A stretch of DNA of 37,521 bases. Source: Sedimentisphaerales bacterium. GTDB lineage: Bacteria > Planctomycetota > Phycisphaerae > Sedimentisphaerales > Anaerobacaceae. The stretch lies in assembly GCA_030611315.1 (NCBI GenBank), contig JAUWPZ010000020.1, positions 1 to 37,521 of the forward strand, given 5' to 3'. The translations under genes were made by a program, and so were the position numbers. The notes beneath the pieces were generated by a model. The model saw only the letters and a list, made by a program, of their open reading frames with translations, had not been told where the DNA came from and made no database searches. This document shows positions 1 through 7,783 of the stretch, piece by piece. Each line of letters begins with the position of its first letter. The first letter of the stretch is position 1.

Positions 1-379
1 AAGCTGTCGCTACTGGGCCTGTTACCGAGGCTGACATCCCCCATGGTTACACCTGGTCTCGATTTTGCCAATTTGGGGCAAGGAGGAGCTACCCGACTCC
101 CCCCCTTACCAATTTTAGTTAATTGTTGCGCCTTGAGGGTAAATAGTCGTGTCATTTCGACCGAAGCGATGCGGAGCATCGCGAAGTGGAGAAATCCAAT
201 AAAATGGCGACAACATATGCACACTAATCAAACACAACTGGTATAACTTCTATTCTCCGGGCCTCTGCCGCATTTCATTTCCCCTTGGCTTCCAAAGGCA
301 AATAAAGCTGATATGAGTAAAAATTCGCCGACTTTACAGGACTGGTACAAGAAAAACCTCAGATGGCGGCCAGAGCCGG
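1..379. other. Non-coding left edge
   Basis: No convincing gene is visible. The two short open frames here have no recognisable protein features and no good ribosome binding site. The stretch contains a dispersed-type repeat with a strong hairpin (listed separately). It lies downstream of the minus-strand uvrC; I see no clear T-tailed hairpin that would end that transcript. Confidence 0.5.
151..196. repeat. Dispersed-type repeat with hairpin
   Basis: The segment begins GTCATTTCGACCGAAGCG and ends GTGGAGAAATCC, wording typical of short intergenic repeats dispersed in many bacterial genomes. It contains a perfect 7-bp stem with a 3-nt loop: GCGATGC (166-172), GGA, GCATCGC (176-182). Only one copy lies in this window, so the dispersed nature is inferred from the general look of such repeats. 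Confidence 0.4.
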
Positions 380-1726
380 TCAGGATTTCTTGTTTAACAT
401 TTTCTTGCTTCTCAGGATATGGTGGTAGTGCTGGGCGAAGCGGTGGGCCTCGTCGCGGACGTATTGCAGGAGCTTTCGGGCAGGCGAATGGGCGGGCAGC
501 TTCAGGGGTTTGGAGCTTTGCTGGAGGTAGATTTCCTCCTTTTTCTTGGCAATAGAGGCGATTTTTACGTCTGGGGCGTCCATTTCTCTAATCGCCCTTT
601 CAGCGGCCCTCAAATGGCCTATACCTCCGTCAATCAGGATAAGGTCGGGCCATAGTTCTTCGCCCCGCAGGGCGTATTTGTATCTGCGCTTGACCACTTC
701 GGCAATCATTGCATAGTCGTCAATGCCCTTTACGGTTTTGATTTTGAACCGCCTATAGCCGCTTTTGAAGGGTTTTCCATCGATGAATTTGACTAATGAC
801 CCGACCGCCTCGGCCCCGGCGATATTGGCAACGTCGATACCCTCGATAATCCGGATAGGCTCGGGGCTTTGCAGTAATTGTCGCAGTTTTACGAGTGCTT
901 TGGTGGGGTCGGAGGCGAAAACCTCAGGCTGAACGTTGTCGTCGGGCGTGCCGCGGCGGTCGAGCCGCTCAATCAGCCGGATACGGTCGCGAAACATCGC
1001 AGCTTTTTCGTATTCCAGCGCTGCAGAGACCTCTGTCATTTGATTTCTTAACCGGCGCAAAACGATAGAACGTTTCGACTGCAGGAACTTTATAAGGTCG
1101 TTTGTAACGACTTTTTTATATTCGCGCTGGTCAATTTTGGCTGCACAGGGAGCCGTACACTGCTTTATGCTGTACAAAAGACAGGGCCGAAAGAACCTTC
1201 GCTTTGGGTCGTCTTTGCTGATGCCGAGCTTGCACGTTCGAAATTTGAATATTTTCTGAAGCACGACCAGAACGGCACGCAGGTCCTTTGCACCGGCGAA
1301 AGGTCCGAATAATCTACTGCCTCGTGGTCGGGGTTTCCGGGTGATATAGACCCCTGCGAAATCCTCACCTGTGGTTATTTCTAAGTAGGGGAATGTTTTA
1401 TCATCAACAAGGTCTGTGTTGTAGGCAGGGCGGATATCCTTAATCAGACGGGCTTCTGCAAGGAGGGCTTCGACTTCATTTGGGGTTTCGAGGAAATCAA
1501 CGGTCTTAACCTTGCTTATCATTTCTGCGATCTTCGGGCCGCGTGTTGAGGTCAAATCGGCGGCCTGCTGAAAATAGCCGGCCACTCGAGCGCGTAAGCT
1601 CTTTGCCTTGCCGATGTAGAGGACCTTGTCGCCTGAGTCCTTCATAAAATAAAGGCCGGGGCCGGTCGGAAAGCCCTTAATCTTGTTGCGAATTGCTTGA
1701 AATGTGTTGCTTGTTTTAGCTGACAT
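380..1726 (-). CDS. uvrC: Excinuclease ABC subunit C, short form
   Basis: UvrC makes the two incisions in nucleotide excision repair with UvrA and UvrB. The 448-residue product has an N-terminal GIY-YIG nuclease (GLY at 24-26, YIGK at 37-40, then SLRARV), four cysteines spaced as in Fe-S-containing UvrC proteins (motifs RPCLLY and QCTAPC), a UVR motif (EYEKAAMFRDRI) that binds UvrB, and an RNase H-like endonuclease domain (GIDVANIAGAEA, LILIDGG). Typical UvrC proteins are about 600 residues and end in two helix-hairpin-helix motifs. This one stops shortly after the endonuclease domain (DEAHRFAQHYHH) and lacks that DNA-binding tail. No downstream frame supplies it. It stands alone, divergent from nrdJ. 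Confidence 0.9.
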   Translation of the reverse strand: MSAKTSNTFQAIRNKIKGFPTGPGLYFMKDSGDKVLYIGKAKSLRARVAGYFQQAADLTSTRGPKIAEMISKVKTVDFLETPNEVEALLAEARLIKDIRPAYNTDLVDDKTFPYLEITTGEDFAGVYITRKPRPRGSRLFGPFAGAKDLRAVLVVLQKIFKFRTCKLGISKDDPKRRFFRPCLLYSIKQCTAPCAAKIDQREYKKVVTNDLIKFLQSKRSIVLRRLRNQMTEVSAALEYEKAAMFRDRIRLIERLDRRGTPDDNVQPEVFASDPTKALVKLRQLLQSPEPIRIIEGIDVANIAGAEAVGSLVKFIDGKPFKSGYRRFKIKTVKGIDDYAMIAEVVKRRYKYALRGEELWPDLILIDGGIGHLRAAERAIREMDAPDVKIASIAKKKEEIYLQQSSKPLKLPAHSPARKLLQYVRDEAHRFAQHYHHILRSKKMLNKKS

Positions 1727-1916
1727 ATTTTTATCTTAACATCATTGTGAAAATTTCTAAAATACATTGCCCCGCGCAAAAAAAAATTCTTACGTAGGTT
1801 CAATCGCCATAAGGATTAACAACAGGATAAAAAAAATTACGCAAAAAATTCTGACTTTCATCTTTACACCTAATCAAATTCCGATTAATTTGCCGATAGA
1901 GATTTTACGGGTCTTG

Positions 1917-1962
1917 TAACTATATCTGGCTTCATTCCCGTTCATTTTACTATATGTTGTGG
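1917..1962 (+). promoter_or_regulatory. Tandem NrdR-like boxes upstream of nrdJ
   Basis: Two sites resemble the NrdR box (consensus roughly ACACTATATCTAGTGT). They are TAACTATATCTGGCTT at 1917-1932 and TTACTATATGTTGTGG at 1947-1962. Both share the core CTATATNT, and the cores start exactly 30 bp apart, about three helical turns, which is the arrangement known for NrdR boxes before ribonucleotide reductase genes. They lie 28-74 bp before the nrdJ start. NrdR is a zinc-finger/ATP-cone repressor and is not encoded in this window. Confidence 0.7.
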
Positions 1963-1990
1963 TAGTCTTTTTTTGCACGGAGTTACGTAA

Positions 1991-4900
1991 ATGTCTTATA
2001 AATTCGCTCCTGAGAACCCTTTTCAAGGCAAGCAATCGCCCCCGGAACCGACAGTAAGTGCCTCTGAATCAAGTGGTTTGAAGATAGAACATTTCTTTTC
2101 GACCGCGGATGTACATCCCTTTGATGAGCTTGAATGGGAAAAGCGTTCAGCCAAAATCAGCGACGATAGCGGGCAGGCAGTTTTTGAGCAGGACGATATC
2201 GAAGTTCCGGCATCCTGGAGCCAGTTGGCAACAAAGGTTGTGGCAAGCAAATACTTTTATGGTGATATTGAGACCGGACAGCGGGAGAATTCGCTCAAGC
2301 AGCTCGTTCATCGTGTATGCAAAGCGATAGCCGACCGCGGCAGGAAGGACGGTTACTTCGCCACAGACGCCGATGCCGAGGTTTTCTACAACGAGTTGAC
2401 CTGGCTGTGCGTGAATCAATACGGGGCATTCAATTCGCCGGTATGGTTCAATGTGGGCCTTTTCGACGTTTACGGCATTGCCGGCGGAAAGCACAATTTC
2501 CACTGGGACCCACGGCAGCAAAACGCGGTTGCCTGTGAAGGCAGCTATGAATATCCACAGGCCTCAGCTTGTTTCATCCAATCGGTTAAGGACTCGATGG
2601 AAGATATCATGCGGCTGGCGGCAAGCGAAGCAATGCTGTTCAAGCACGGCTCAGGGACAGGGACAGACCTTTCCACGCTGCGAAGCAGCAAAGAAAAGCT
2701 CTCCGGGGGAGGCAAGCCGTCCGGACCTTTGAGTTTTATGAGGGTTTATGACCAGATAGCGGCGGTAATCAAGTCGGGCGGAAAGACCCGGCGTGCGGCA
2801 AAGATGCAGTCGCTCAAGGTCAGCCATCCTGATATTAAAGAATTCATTACCTGTAAGACCGAGGAGGAGCAAAAGGCATGGGCGCTCATCGAGGCCGGCT
2901 ATGATGGGGACTATAACAACGAAGCGTATAACAGCGTAATGTTTCAGAACTCCAATCTTTCGGTGCGTGTAACCGATAAGTTTATGGAGTCGGTCGAGAA
3001 GGAGGACACCTGGGCTACGTATGCAGTAACGACCGGCGAGAAAATGCAGGAGCATTCGGCTCGCGAGCTGATGGAGCTAATTGCCGAGGGCACAAGGATT
3101 TGCGGCGACCCCGGCCTGCAGTACCACAGCACAATCAATCGCTGGCACACCTGCCCGACCTCCGGGCCGATTAACGCCTCGAATCCATGCAGTGAGTATA
3201 TGTTCATCGACGATTCGGCCTGCAATCTGGCTTCGCTGAATCTTATGAAGTTTCGCAAAGAAGACGGCACTTTCGACGTTGACAGCTTCAAAAGGGCGAT
3301 TCGACTGTTTATCATTGCTCAGGAGATTCTGGTTGATAACGGGAGCTATCCGGACAGGGAAATTACCGTCAACAGTCATCTCTTTCGCCCGCTCGGCCTG
3401 GGTTACGCCAATCTCGGCTCGCTTGTGATGAGCCTGGCGCTTCCTTATGATTCGGACCAGGCGCGGGCTCTCGCTGCCGCCGTCAGCGCTATATTGACGG
3501 GAACCGCTTACACGGCAAGCGCCGAAATCGCCTCGGCGAAGGGACCTTTTAAGGAGTTCGACAGAAATAACGACGCCATGCTCAAGGTTATGAACATGCA
3601 CCGCAAGCACGCTTACGATATTCCGGAATCTCATTGTCCGGACTATTTGCGCAATTCCGCCAAGGATGCCTGGGATGAGGCCTTTGACGTCGGCTCTAAG
3701 ATCGGCTTTCGCAATGCTCAGGCGACGGTACTCGCTCCGACGGGGACTATCGGTTTTATGATGGATTGCGATACCACGGGCATAGAGCCGGACATAGCGC
3801 TGGTTAAATACAAATTATTGGCCGGCGGCGGTATGCTCAAGCTTGCCAACAAGACCGTGCCCATGGCACTGGAACGGCTCGGCTACAGTGCCGAAGACGT
3901 CAAATCGATATGTGACGACATCGACAAGAATGAGACCATCGAAGAGGCCCGCAAGCTTCATCCGGACCATTTACCAATCTTCGATTGTGCTTTTAAGCCA
4001 CGCAGCGGCAAAAGGTGTATTCATTATATGGCACATCTGAAAATGATGGCGGCGGTCCAGCCGTTTATTTCCGGCGCCATAAGCAAGACCATCAATATGC
4101 CTAAGGAAAGCACAGCAGAAGAGATTTCCTCGGCTTATATGGAAGGATGGAAGCTCGGCCTAAAGGCCGTGGCAATATATCGTGACGGCTCGAAGAAGCT
4201 CCAGCCGGTCTCCACCAAAAAGCACAAGGAAGCTAAGGCAAAAGCCGCTGCTGATGCGTCCGGCCAGGCCCGGCCGTACAGGCGCCGCCTGCCGGATACA
4301 CGCCACAGTATAACGCACAAATTCTCCGTCGCAGGCCACGAAGGCTACCTCACCGTGGGGCTGTACGAGGATGGTCAGCCGGGTGAGCTGTTTATCACTA
4401 TGGCTAAGGAGGGCAGCACCGTCGGCGGCCTCATGGACGTGATTGGGACCTGCACCTCAATGGCGCTGCAGTATGGCGTCCCTCTGATTACCCTGGTGGA
4501 CAAATTCCGACACGCCCGGTTTGAGCCCTCGGGGATGACGTCAAACCGGGATATGCCCTTTGCGAAAAGTCTGATTGACTATATTTTCTGCTGGCTGGGC
4601 TGTCAGTTTATACCGGGCTATGCCGACAAGAATCTGCCGAACAGGGCCGCGGTACCAAACCTGGCGGAAGGCAAAAATGTAACAACCGCCAGGGAATTGG
4701 TTGAGAAGACCAAGGATTTGGCCAAAAAGATTGCCGAAGCAAAGGCGGGAGTGAAGGTCAACGTATCGTCAGATATTGACGGTCAGACGGAAGATTTAGG
4801 CTCAACGGTGTTGGATGTGCAGTCCGCTGCGCCGGCAGGCAGATTAGCCGGCCTGGCAGACCGGGTCCGGGCCTTGGTTAGTTCGGGTGTTTCCGGTGAT

Positions 4901-5065
4901 TCCGGGTCGTTACAGACTGCAGCAAAGGTTATGCAGCAGTTTAACGCTCAATTTGAGCATTTCGGAGACGGTGCCCCGGCCTGCGATATCTGCGGGGCAA
5001 TCACCGTCCGCAGCGGTACATGCTACAAATGCTTCAGCTGCGGAAACTCAATGGGCTGCTCTTGA
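1991..5065 (+). CDS. nrdJ: Adenosylcobalamin-dependent (class II) ribonucleotide reductase
   Basis: This enzyme reduces ribonucleotides to deoxyribonucleotides using a B12-generated radical, so it works with or without oxygen. The 1024 residues include FNSPVWFNVG, the redox cysteine pair C194 (SACFIQS) and C411 (SACNLASLNL), and the active-site NPCSE at 398-402, which holds the radical cysteine C400. LAPTGTIGFMMDCDTTGIEP also fits the family. After the barrel come a TSCPD-type domain (EGSTVGGLMDVIGTCTSM) and a zinc-binding tail with CDIC...CYKCFSC...GC at 998-1023, as in full-length NrdJ proteins of about 1000 residues. The gene is monocistronic. The two NrdR-like boxes just upstream suggest repression by NrdR when dATP is ample. 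No cobalamin riboswitch was recognised in the 264-bp upstream gap. Confidence 0.96.
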   Translation: MSYKFAPENPFQGKQSPPEPTVSASESSGLKIEHFFSTADVHPFDELEWEKRSAKISDDSGQAVFEQDDIEVPASWSQLATKVVASKYFYGDIETGQRENSLKQLVHRVCKAIADRGRKDGYFATDADAEVFYNELTWLCVNQYGAFNSPVWFNVGLFDVYGIAGGKHNFHWDPRQQNAVACEGSYEYPQASACFIQSVKDSMEDIMRLAASEAMLFKHGSGTGTDLSTLRSSKEKLSGGGKPSGPLSFMRVYDQIAAVIKSGGKTRRAAKMQSLKVSHPDIKEFITCKTEEEQKAWALIEAGYDGDYNNEAYNSVMFQNSNLSVRVTDKFMESVEKEDTWATYAVTTGEKMQEHSARELMELIAEGTRICGDPGLQYHSTINRWHTCPTSGPINASNPCSEYMFIDDSACNLASLNLMKFRKEDGTFDVDSFKRAIRLFIIAQEILVDNGSYPDREITVNSHLFRPLGLGYANLGSLVMSLALPYDSDQARALAAAVSAILTGTAYTASAEIASAKGPFKEFDRNNDAMLKVMNMHRKHAYDIPESHCPDYLRNSAKDAWDEAFDVGSKIGFRNAQATVLAPTGTIGFMMDCDTTGIEPDIALVKYKLLAGGGMLKLANKTVPMALERLGYSAEDVKSICDDIDKNETIEEARKLHPDHLPIFDCAFKPRSGKRCIHYMAHLKMMAAVQPFISGAISKTINMPKESTAEEISSAYMEGWKLGLKAVAIYRDGSKKLQPVSTKKHKEAKAKAAADASGQARPYRRRLPDTRHSITHKFSVAGHEGYLTVGLYEDGQPGELFITMAKEGSTVGGLMDVIGTCTSMALQYGVPLITLVDKFRHARFEPSGMTSNRDMPFAKSLIDYIFCWLGCQFIPGYADKNLPNRAAVPNLAEGKNVTTARELVEKTKDLAKKIAEAKAGVKVNVSSDIDGQTEDLGSTVLDVQSAAPAGRLAGLADRVRALVSSGVSGDSGSLQTAAKVMQQFNAQFEHFGDGAPACDICGAITVRSGTCYKCFSCGNSMGCS

Positions 5066-5160
5066 TACTCGTACCTCGTCTGTCCTCCGTCATCTGTCCT
5101 CTGCCCTCTGTCTGCGGGGAATTCTTCTGTACGCTACCCGCTACACGCTATCTTTTTTTC
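5066..5160. repeat. Low-complexity degenerate tandem repeats
   Basis: Directly after nrdJ the plus strand is a pyrimidine-rich run of imperfect units around CTGTCCTC (near 5077-5112). A second run follows built on CGCTAC (ACGCTACC, CGCTACAC, CGCTAT at about 5131-5150). No reading frame through it looks like a protein. It may be a variable-number repeat; copies elsewhere in the genome cannot be checked here. Confidence 0.5.
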
Positions 5161-5161
5161 C

Positions 5162-5189
5162 TTGCAGTTTCCGCCAAAAAAACTATAAT
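5162..5189 (+). promoter_or_regulatory. Candidate sigma-70-type promoter of the darTG leader
   Basis: TTGCAG at 5162-5167 and TATAAT at 5184-5189 are separated by 16 bp. The -10 is perfect and the -35 matches TTGACA at four of six positions. A start near 5196 would begin transcription exactly at the first hairpin of the leader before darT. Sequence match only. Confidence 0.4.
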
Positions 5190-5197
5190 TACACTTG

Positions 5198-5280
5198 CCC
5201 CGCACGAAATAGCTGGCTTGCGTCATTTGGTGCGGGGAAACAAAAAAGCGTAGGCCGAGCAAGCCGGCTTCTGACGCCTC
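5198..5280 (+). ncRNA. Structured leader or small RNA candidate
   Basis: Two strong hairpins follow the candidate promoter. The first pairs CCCCGCACGAAAT (5198-5210) with ATTTGGTGCGGGG (5225-5237), 12 of 13 positions, with a 14-nt loop. The second lies at about 5248-5278 and joins GCGTAG to CTGACGC and GCCG to CGGC. It does not match a riboswitch class that I can recognise by eye. It could be a 5' leader of darT or an independent small RNA. Confidence 0.35.
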
Positions 5281-5337
5281 TGTTTGGAGAACCCTATGCG
5301 AGATACGAAAGGGCATCAATGAAAGGGAGAAATAACT

Positions 5338-5406
5338 ATGATGTCTCTATGTCAAATTACAGACGAGTTCCTTGGGATCGAACGATATGTTTTTGTTAGT
5401 GCATAG
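5338..5406 (+). CDS. Possible 22-residue leader peptide before darT
   Basis: An ATG preceded by the Shine-Dalgarno-like AAAGGGAG (5322-5329) opens a 22-codon frame reading MMSLCQITDEFLGIERYVFV and two more residues, ending at TAG. It ends 6 bp before the palindrome upstream of darT. It resembles no known family. The main support is the binding site and position; it may be a leader peptide or chance. Confidence 0.2.
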   Translation: MMSLCQITDEFLGIERYVFVSA

Positions 5407-5412
5407 ATCTGC

Positions 5413-5432
5413 GTGTGCAACTTGTTGCACAC
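5413..5432. promoter_or_regulatory. Perfect 20-bp palindrome upstream of darT
   Basis: GTGTGCAACTTGTTGCACAC is a perfect 9-bp inverted repeat around a 2-bp centre, ending 25 bp before the darT start codon. A tight dyad of this kind suits an operator for a dimeric repressor, which is how many toxin-antitoxin operons are controlled. In RNA it could also form a hairpin near the darT ribosome binding region. No repressor gene is adjacent, so the binding protein is unknown. Confidence 0.55.
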
Positions 5433-5457
5433 CTTACAAGGCTGACAAAGAGTAGCT

Positions 5458-6108
5458 ATGGTGAAGATACCCAAAAATCCAAAGATATATCATATTAGCC
5501 ATATCCGTAATCTCGACACCATTCTTGGGGACAAAGTGTTGTGGTCAGATTCGAAACGTCTGGAACTCGGACTGGATTGTGAAATAGTTGGCATGTCGGA
5601 AATTAAAAGGCGGCGGCTTGAAGAGCTTGAGGTAAAATGTCATAGCGGTACTATGGTGGGTGAGTATGTACCTTTCTATTTTTGTCCTCGCTCTATCATG
5701 CTTTACATATTGTATATGGGAAACCATCCCGGTATTGATTATCGTGAGGGCCAAGGGCCAATTATCCATTTGCAGGCTGATTTGAAAGCTGCTGTTAAAT
5801 GGGCAACCGACAATAGGATTCGATGGGCTTTTTCAGATATAAATGCAGGAACATATGCCGCTCAATTCTACGACGACTTGAGTAAATTAAATGATGTAAT
5901 AAATTGGTCCGCTGTAGAAGCTACCGATTGGCATGATGCAGCCATCAAAGAATACAAACAAGCAGAGTTCCTTACCTATGAATCGTTTCCATTGGGACTT
6001 GTGGAAAAGATCGGTGTTTGTAATAATAGTATTAAAGATCAAGTAATCGATAAACTTAGGGATACGGCTTCGCTTGAAATAAGTATCGAAAAAGATTGGT
6101 ATTATTAA
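5458..6108 (+). CDS. darT: DarT-type DNA ADP-ribosyltransferase toxin
   Basis: DarT enzymes attach ADP-ribose from NAD+ to thymidine bases in single-stranded DNA and stall replication. The 216-residue product has the usual DarT length (about 210). It carries the family hallmarks: N-terminal YHISHIRNL (11-19) for NAD+ binding, the arginine-rich RRRLEEL (51-57), YVPFYFCPRSIMLY (70-83), and QAEFLTYE (168-175), whose E170 aligns with the catalytic glutamate. All expected key residues appear intact. The antitoxin gene darG follows 25 bp downstream, so this is a complete pair. Upstream lie a perfect palindrome and a structured leader. I chose the ATG at 5458 because the NAD-binding motif starts right after it. 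Confidence 0.92.
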   Translation: MVKIPKNPKIYHISHIRNLDTILGDKVLWSDSKRLELGLDCEIVGMSEIKRRRLEELEVKCHSGTMVGEYVPFYFCPRSIMLYILYMGNHPGIDYREGQGPIIHLQADLKAAVKWATDNRIRWAFSDINAGTYAAQFYDDLSKLNDVINWSAVEATDWHDAAIKEYKQAEFLTYESFPLGLVEKIGVCNNSIKDQVIDKLRDTASLEISIEKDWYY

Positions 6109-6133
6109 ACATTCATTAGACTTCGAGGTAGTT

Positions 6134-7183
6134 ATGTTACACTTCATTAAAGGAGACATACTCAAGGCCGATGCTGAAGCCTTGGTAAACACCGTTAACT
6201 GTGTGGGTGTTATGGGTAGGGGAATTGCCCTACAATTTCGCAAGGCTTTTCCGGAAAACTTTAAGGCATATAAATCCGCTTGCGATAAAAAGCAGCTTCA
6301 TCCGGGTATAATGTTTGTTTATGATCTGAATCGCTTTCAAAACCCGAGATATGTGGTTAACTTTCCGACCAAAAGACATTGGAAAGGCAAAAGTAAGATA
6401 GAAGACATAGAGTCCGGTTTGGAAGCCTTGGTGCAAGAAGTAAGTAAACGTAATATTCGATCCATCGCAGTTCCTCCGTTGGGCTGTGGCCTTGGCGGTT
6501 TGGATTGGACCCAGGTCAAGCAGATAATTGAAAGAGTATTTAATGCTTTACCAGATGTGCACGTATTGTTATATGAGCCTGCCGGGGCACCAGTGGCAGA
6601 GGCTATGGTCAAAGAAGAGAAGTCTCCAAGAATGACTGTGGGACGGGCAACATTGCTGGGATTAATGAATCGCTATTTGAAAGCAGTCATGGACCCATCT
6701 ATAAGCCTACTTGAAATCCACAAACTGATGTATTTTATGCAAGAATCTGGTGAGAATCTCAGATTGAATTACACTAGGGCTCTTTACGGACCATATGCCC
6801 AAAATCTACGGCATGTTCTTAATGCCATAGAAGGACACTTCATCATTGGTTTTGCAGATGCTGCAGATCGGCCAGATAAACAAATACAATTAATTTCAGA
6901 AGCCGCTAAGAAGGCTGATATTTTTCTGGAAAAGCATTATAGCACTCGTGAACGTTTTGACCGGGTTGTGGATTTGATTAAAGGATTTGAGACTCCATTC
7001 GGCATGGAATTGTTGTCAACCGTTCATTGGGTGGCTATGAGAGAAAGAGCCAAAACCGTAGCACAGGCAATCAAGAGAACTTATTCATGGAATGTGCGGA
7101 AACGGATGTTTAAAGAAGAGCATATTATGATTGCATGGAAGGTTCTCGAACAAAAGGAATGGTTACCAAAAAATGGCCAGTGA
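6134..7183 (+). CDS. darG: DarG macrodomain antitoxin
   Basis: DarG removes ADP-ribose from DNA and also binds DarT. Residues 1 to about 155 are a macrodomain: MLHFIKGDILKADAEALVNT at the start, NCVGVMGRGIALQF for the ADP-ribose loop, and VPPLGCGLGGLDW for the second loop. Residues about 170-349 are the DarG C-terminal helical domain (LEIHKLMYFMQESGE, RALYGPYAQNLRHVL, WNVRKRMFKEEHI), which in known DarG proteins neutralises DarT directly. The length of 349 matches two-domain DarG proteins (about 350). The start has the binding site GAGGT 5 nt before ATG. It is likely transcribed with darT. Confidence 0.93.
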   Translation: MLHFIKGDILKADAEALVNTVNCVGVMGRGIALQFRKAFPENFKAYKSACDKKQLHPGIMFVYDLNRFQNPRYVVNFPTKRHWKGKSKIEDIESGLEALVQEVSKRNIRSIAVPPLGCGLGGLDWTQVKQIIERVFNALPDVHVLLYEPAGAPVAEAMVKEEKSPRMTVGRATLLGLMNRYLKAVMDPSISLLEIHKLMYFMQESGENLRLNYTRALYGPYAQNLRHVLNAIEGHFIIGFADAADRPDKQIQLISEAAKKADIFLEKHYSTRERFDRVVDLIKGFETPFGMELLSTVHWVAMRERAKTVAQAIKRTYSWNVRKRMFKEEHIMIAWKVLEQKEWLPKNGQ

Positions 7184-7292
7184 TCCAAACGTATATATCT
7201 TATCAGTTATGGTGGCTAACTCCAGGCATGGAGTCTTAGTTGTGACAGGCAAACAGGAACGCCGGCAACAAGACCGGAGCTAAGAGATAATC
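7184..7292. other. Gap after darG with a short hairpin
   Basis: The stretch holds one evident hairpin, ACTCCA, loop GGCA, TGGAGT (about 7219-7234), flanked by CTA and TTAG that extend the stem with a bulge. There is no T-run, so it is a poor terminator. It may belong to the mobile HNH element whose remnant follows. Confidence 0.35.
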
Positions 7293-7499
7293 ATGAAAGA
7301 GATACCGTTGGGCAACGGCCAAAACGCAAAAGTTGATGACGAGGATTACGAATGGTTGTCCCGCTATAGCTGGTATGCCTACTACGACCCCGAACGAGGA
7401 ATGACCTATGCGGCCCACGACACACCAACCGGAAGACGGGTATTTATGCACGATGTCATTATGGGCCTTGATACATTGGAAGACGAGTCGTTGAATTAA
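7293..7499 (+). pseudogene. N-terminal fragment of an HNH homing-type endonuclease
   Basis: The 68-residue frame begins IPLGNGQNAKVDDEDYEWL and continues with WYAYYD, then MTYAAHD and RRVFMHDVIMG. This is the N-terminal part of the HNH/AP2-like endonucleases found in phages and self-splicing elements. Those proteins continue with an HNH core (VDHINGNGLDN-type) and a DNA-binding domain; both are absent. The text after VIMG no longer resembles the family and the frame ends at the edge of the MITE-like insertion. Its stop TAA is also the left target-site duplication. A function is unlikely. Confidence 0.6.
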
Positions 7500-7676
7500 G
7501 AGCCTATCCTAATGACTGGGTCGTTATGAGGCCGAGCGAAAAGCGCGAGGCCAAGGCGTAAGGTCAAAAATGACCGGAGGCGTGGTTGACACCACGTTGA
7601 GGACGTTTTTGGCCGACAACACAGGCATCGTGCTTTGCAGCCGGCCGCAATAGATTCTGGTTATTAGGATAGGCTC
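7500..7676. mobile_element. 177-bp MITE-like element (IS5-type ends)
   Basis: The element has perfect 14-bp terminal inverted repeats, GAGCCTATCCTAAT at 7500-7513 and its complement at 7663-7676. It is flanked by a direct TAA on both sides (7497-7499 and 7677-7679), a 3-bp target duplication of TNA type. Such ends and duplications are typical of some IS5-family groups, but there is no transposase, so it would depend on one supplied in trans. A 57-bp piece of its left end recurs inverted at 14083-14139 (50 of 57 identical), which supports a multicopy family. Confidence 0.75.
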
Positions 7677-7730
7677 TAATCATCTCGTAGCGCAGCGAAG
7701 ACCCCTTGGGGGGGGGAGAATCAAGAATCT

Positions 7731-7769
7731 AACTTTAGCTCACTTTAGGCACTTTAGTTCACTTTAGTT
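7731..7769. repeat. Four tandem copies of a CACTTTAGTT-like unit
   Basis: AACTTTAGCT, CACTTTAGG, CACTTTAGTT and CACTTTAGTT follow one another, the last two identical. The meaning is unknown. It may be a microsatellite or a binding-site cluster. Confidence 0.6.
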
Positions 7770-7783
7770 CACTCCTCACTTTT

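Noticed and set aside
1727-1990. Possible cobalamin riboswitch before the B12-dependent nrdJ
   Set aside because: The gap lacks a recognisable B12-box-like GCCACTG core and the long paired arms; the two NrdR-like boxes explain the region better.
5198-5280. Identification of the darT leader as a known riboswitch or 6S RNA
   Set aside because: The hairpins are strong but I could not match conserved cores of any class by eye, so only a structured RNA candidate is reported.
4887-5399. 170-codon plus-strand open frame overlapping the end of nrdJ
   Set aside because: It lies out of frame over the certain nrdJ C-terminus and then over low-complexity repeats; no protein features.
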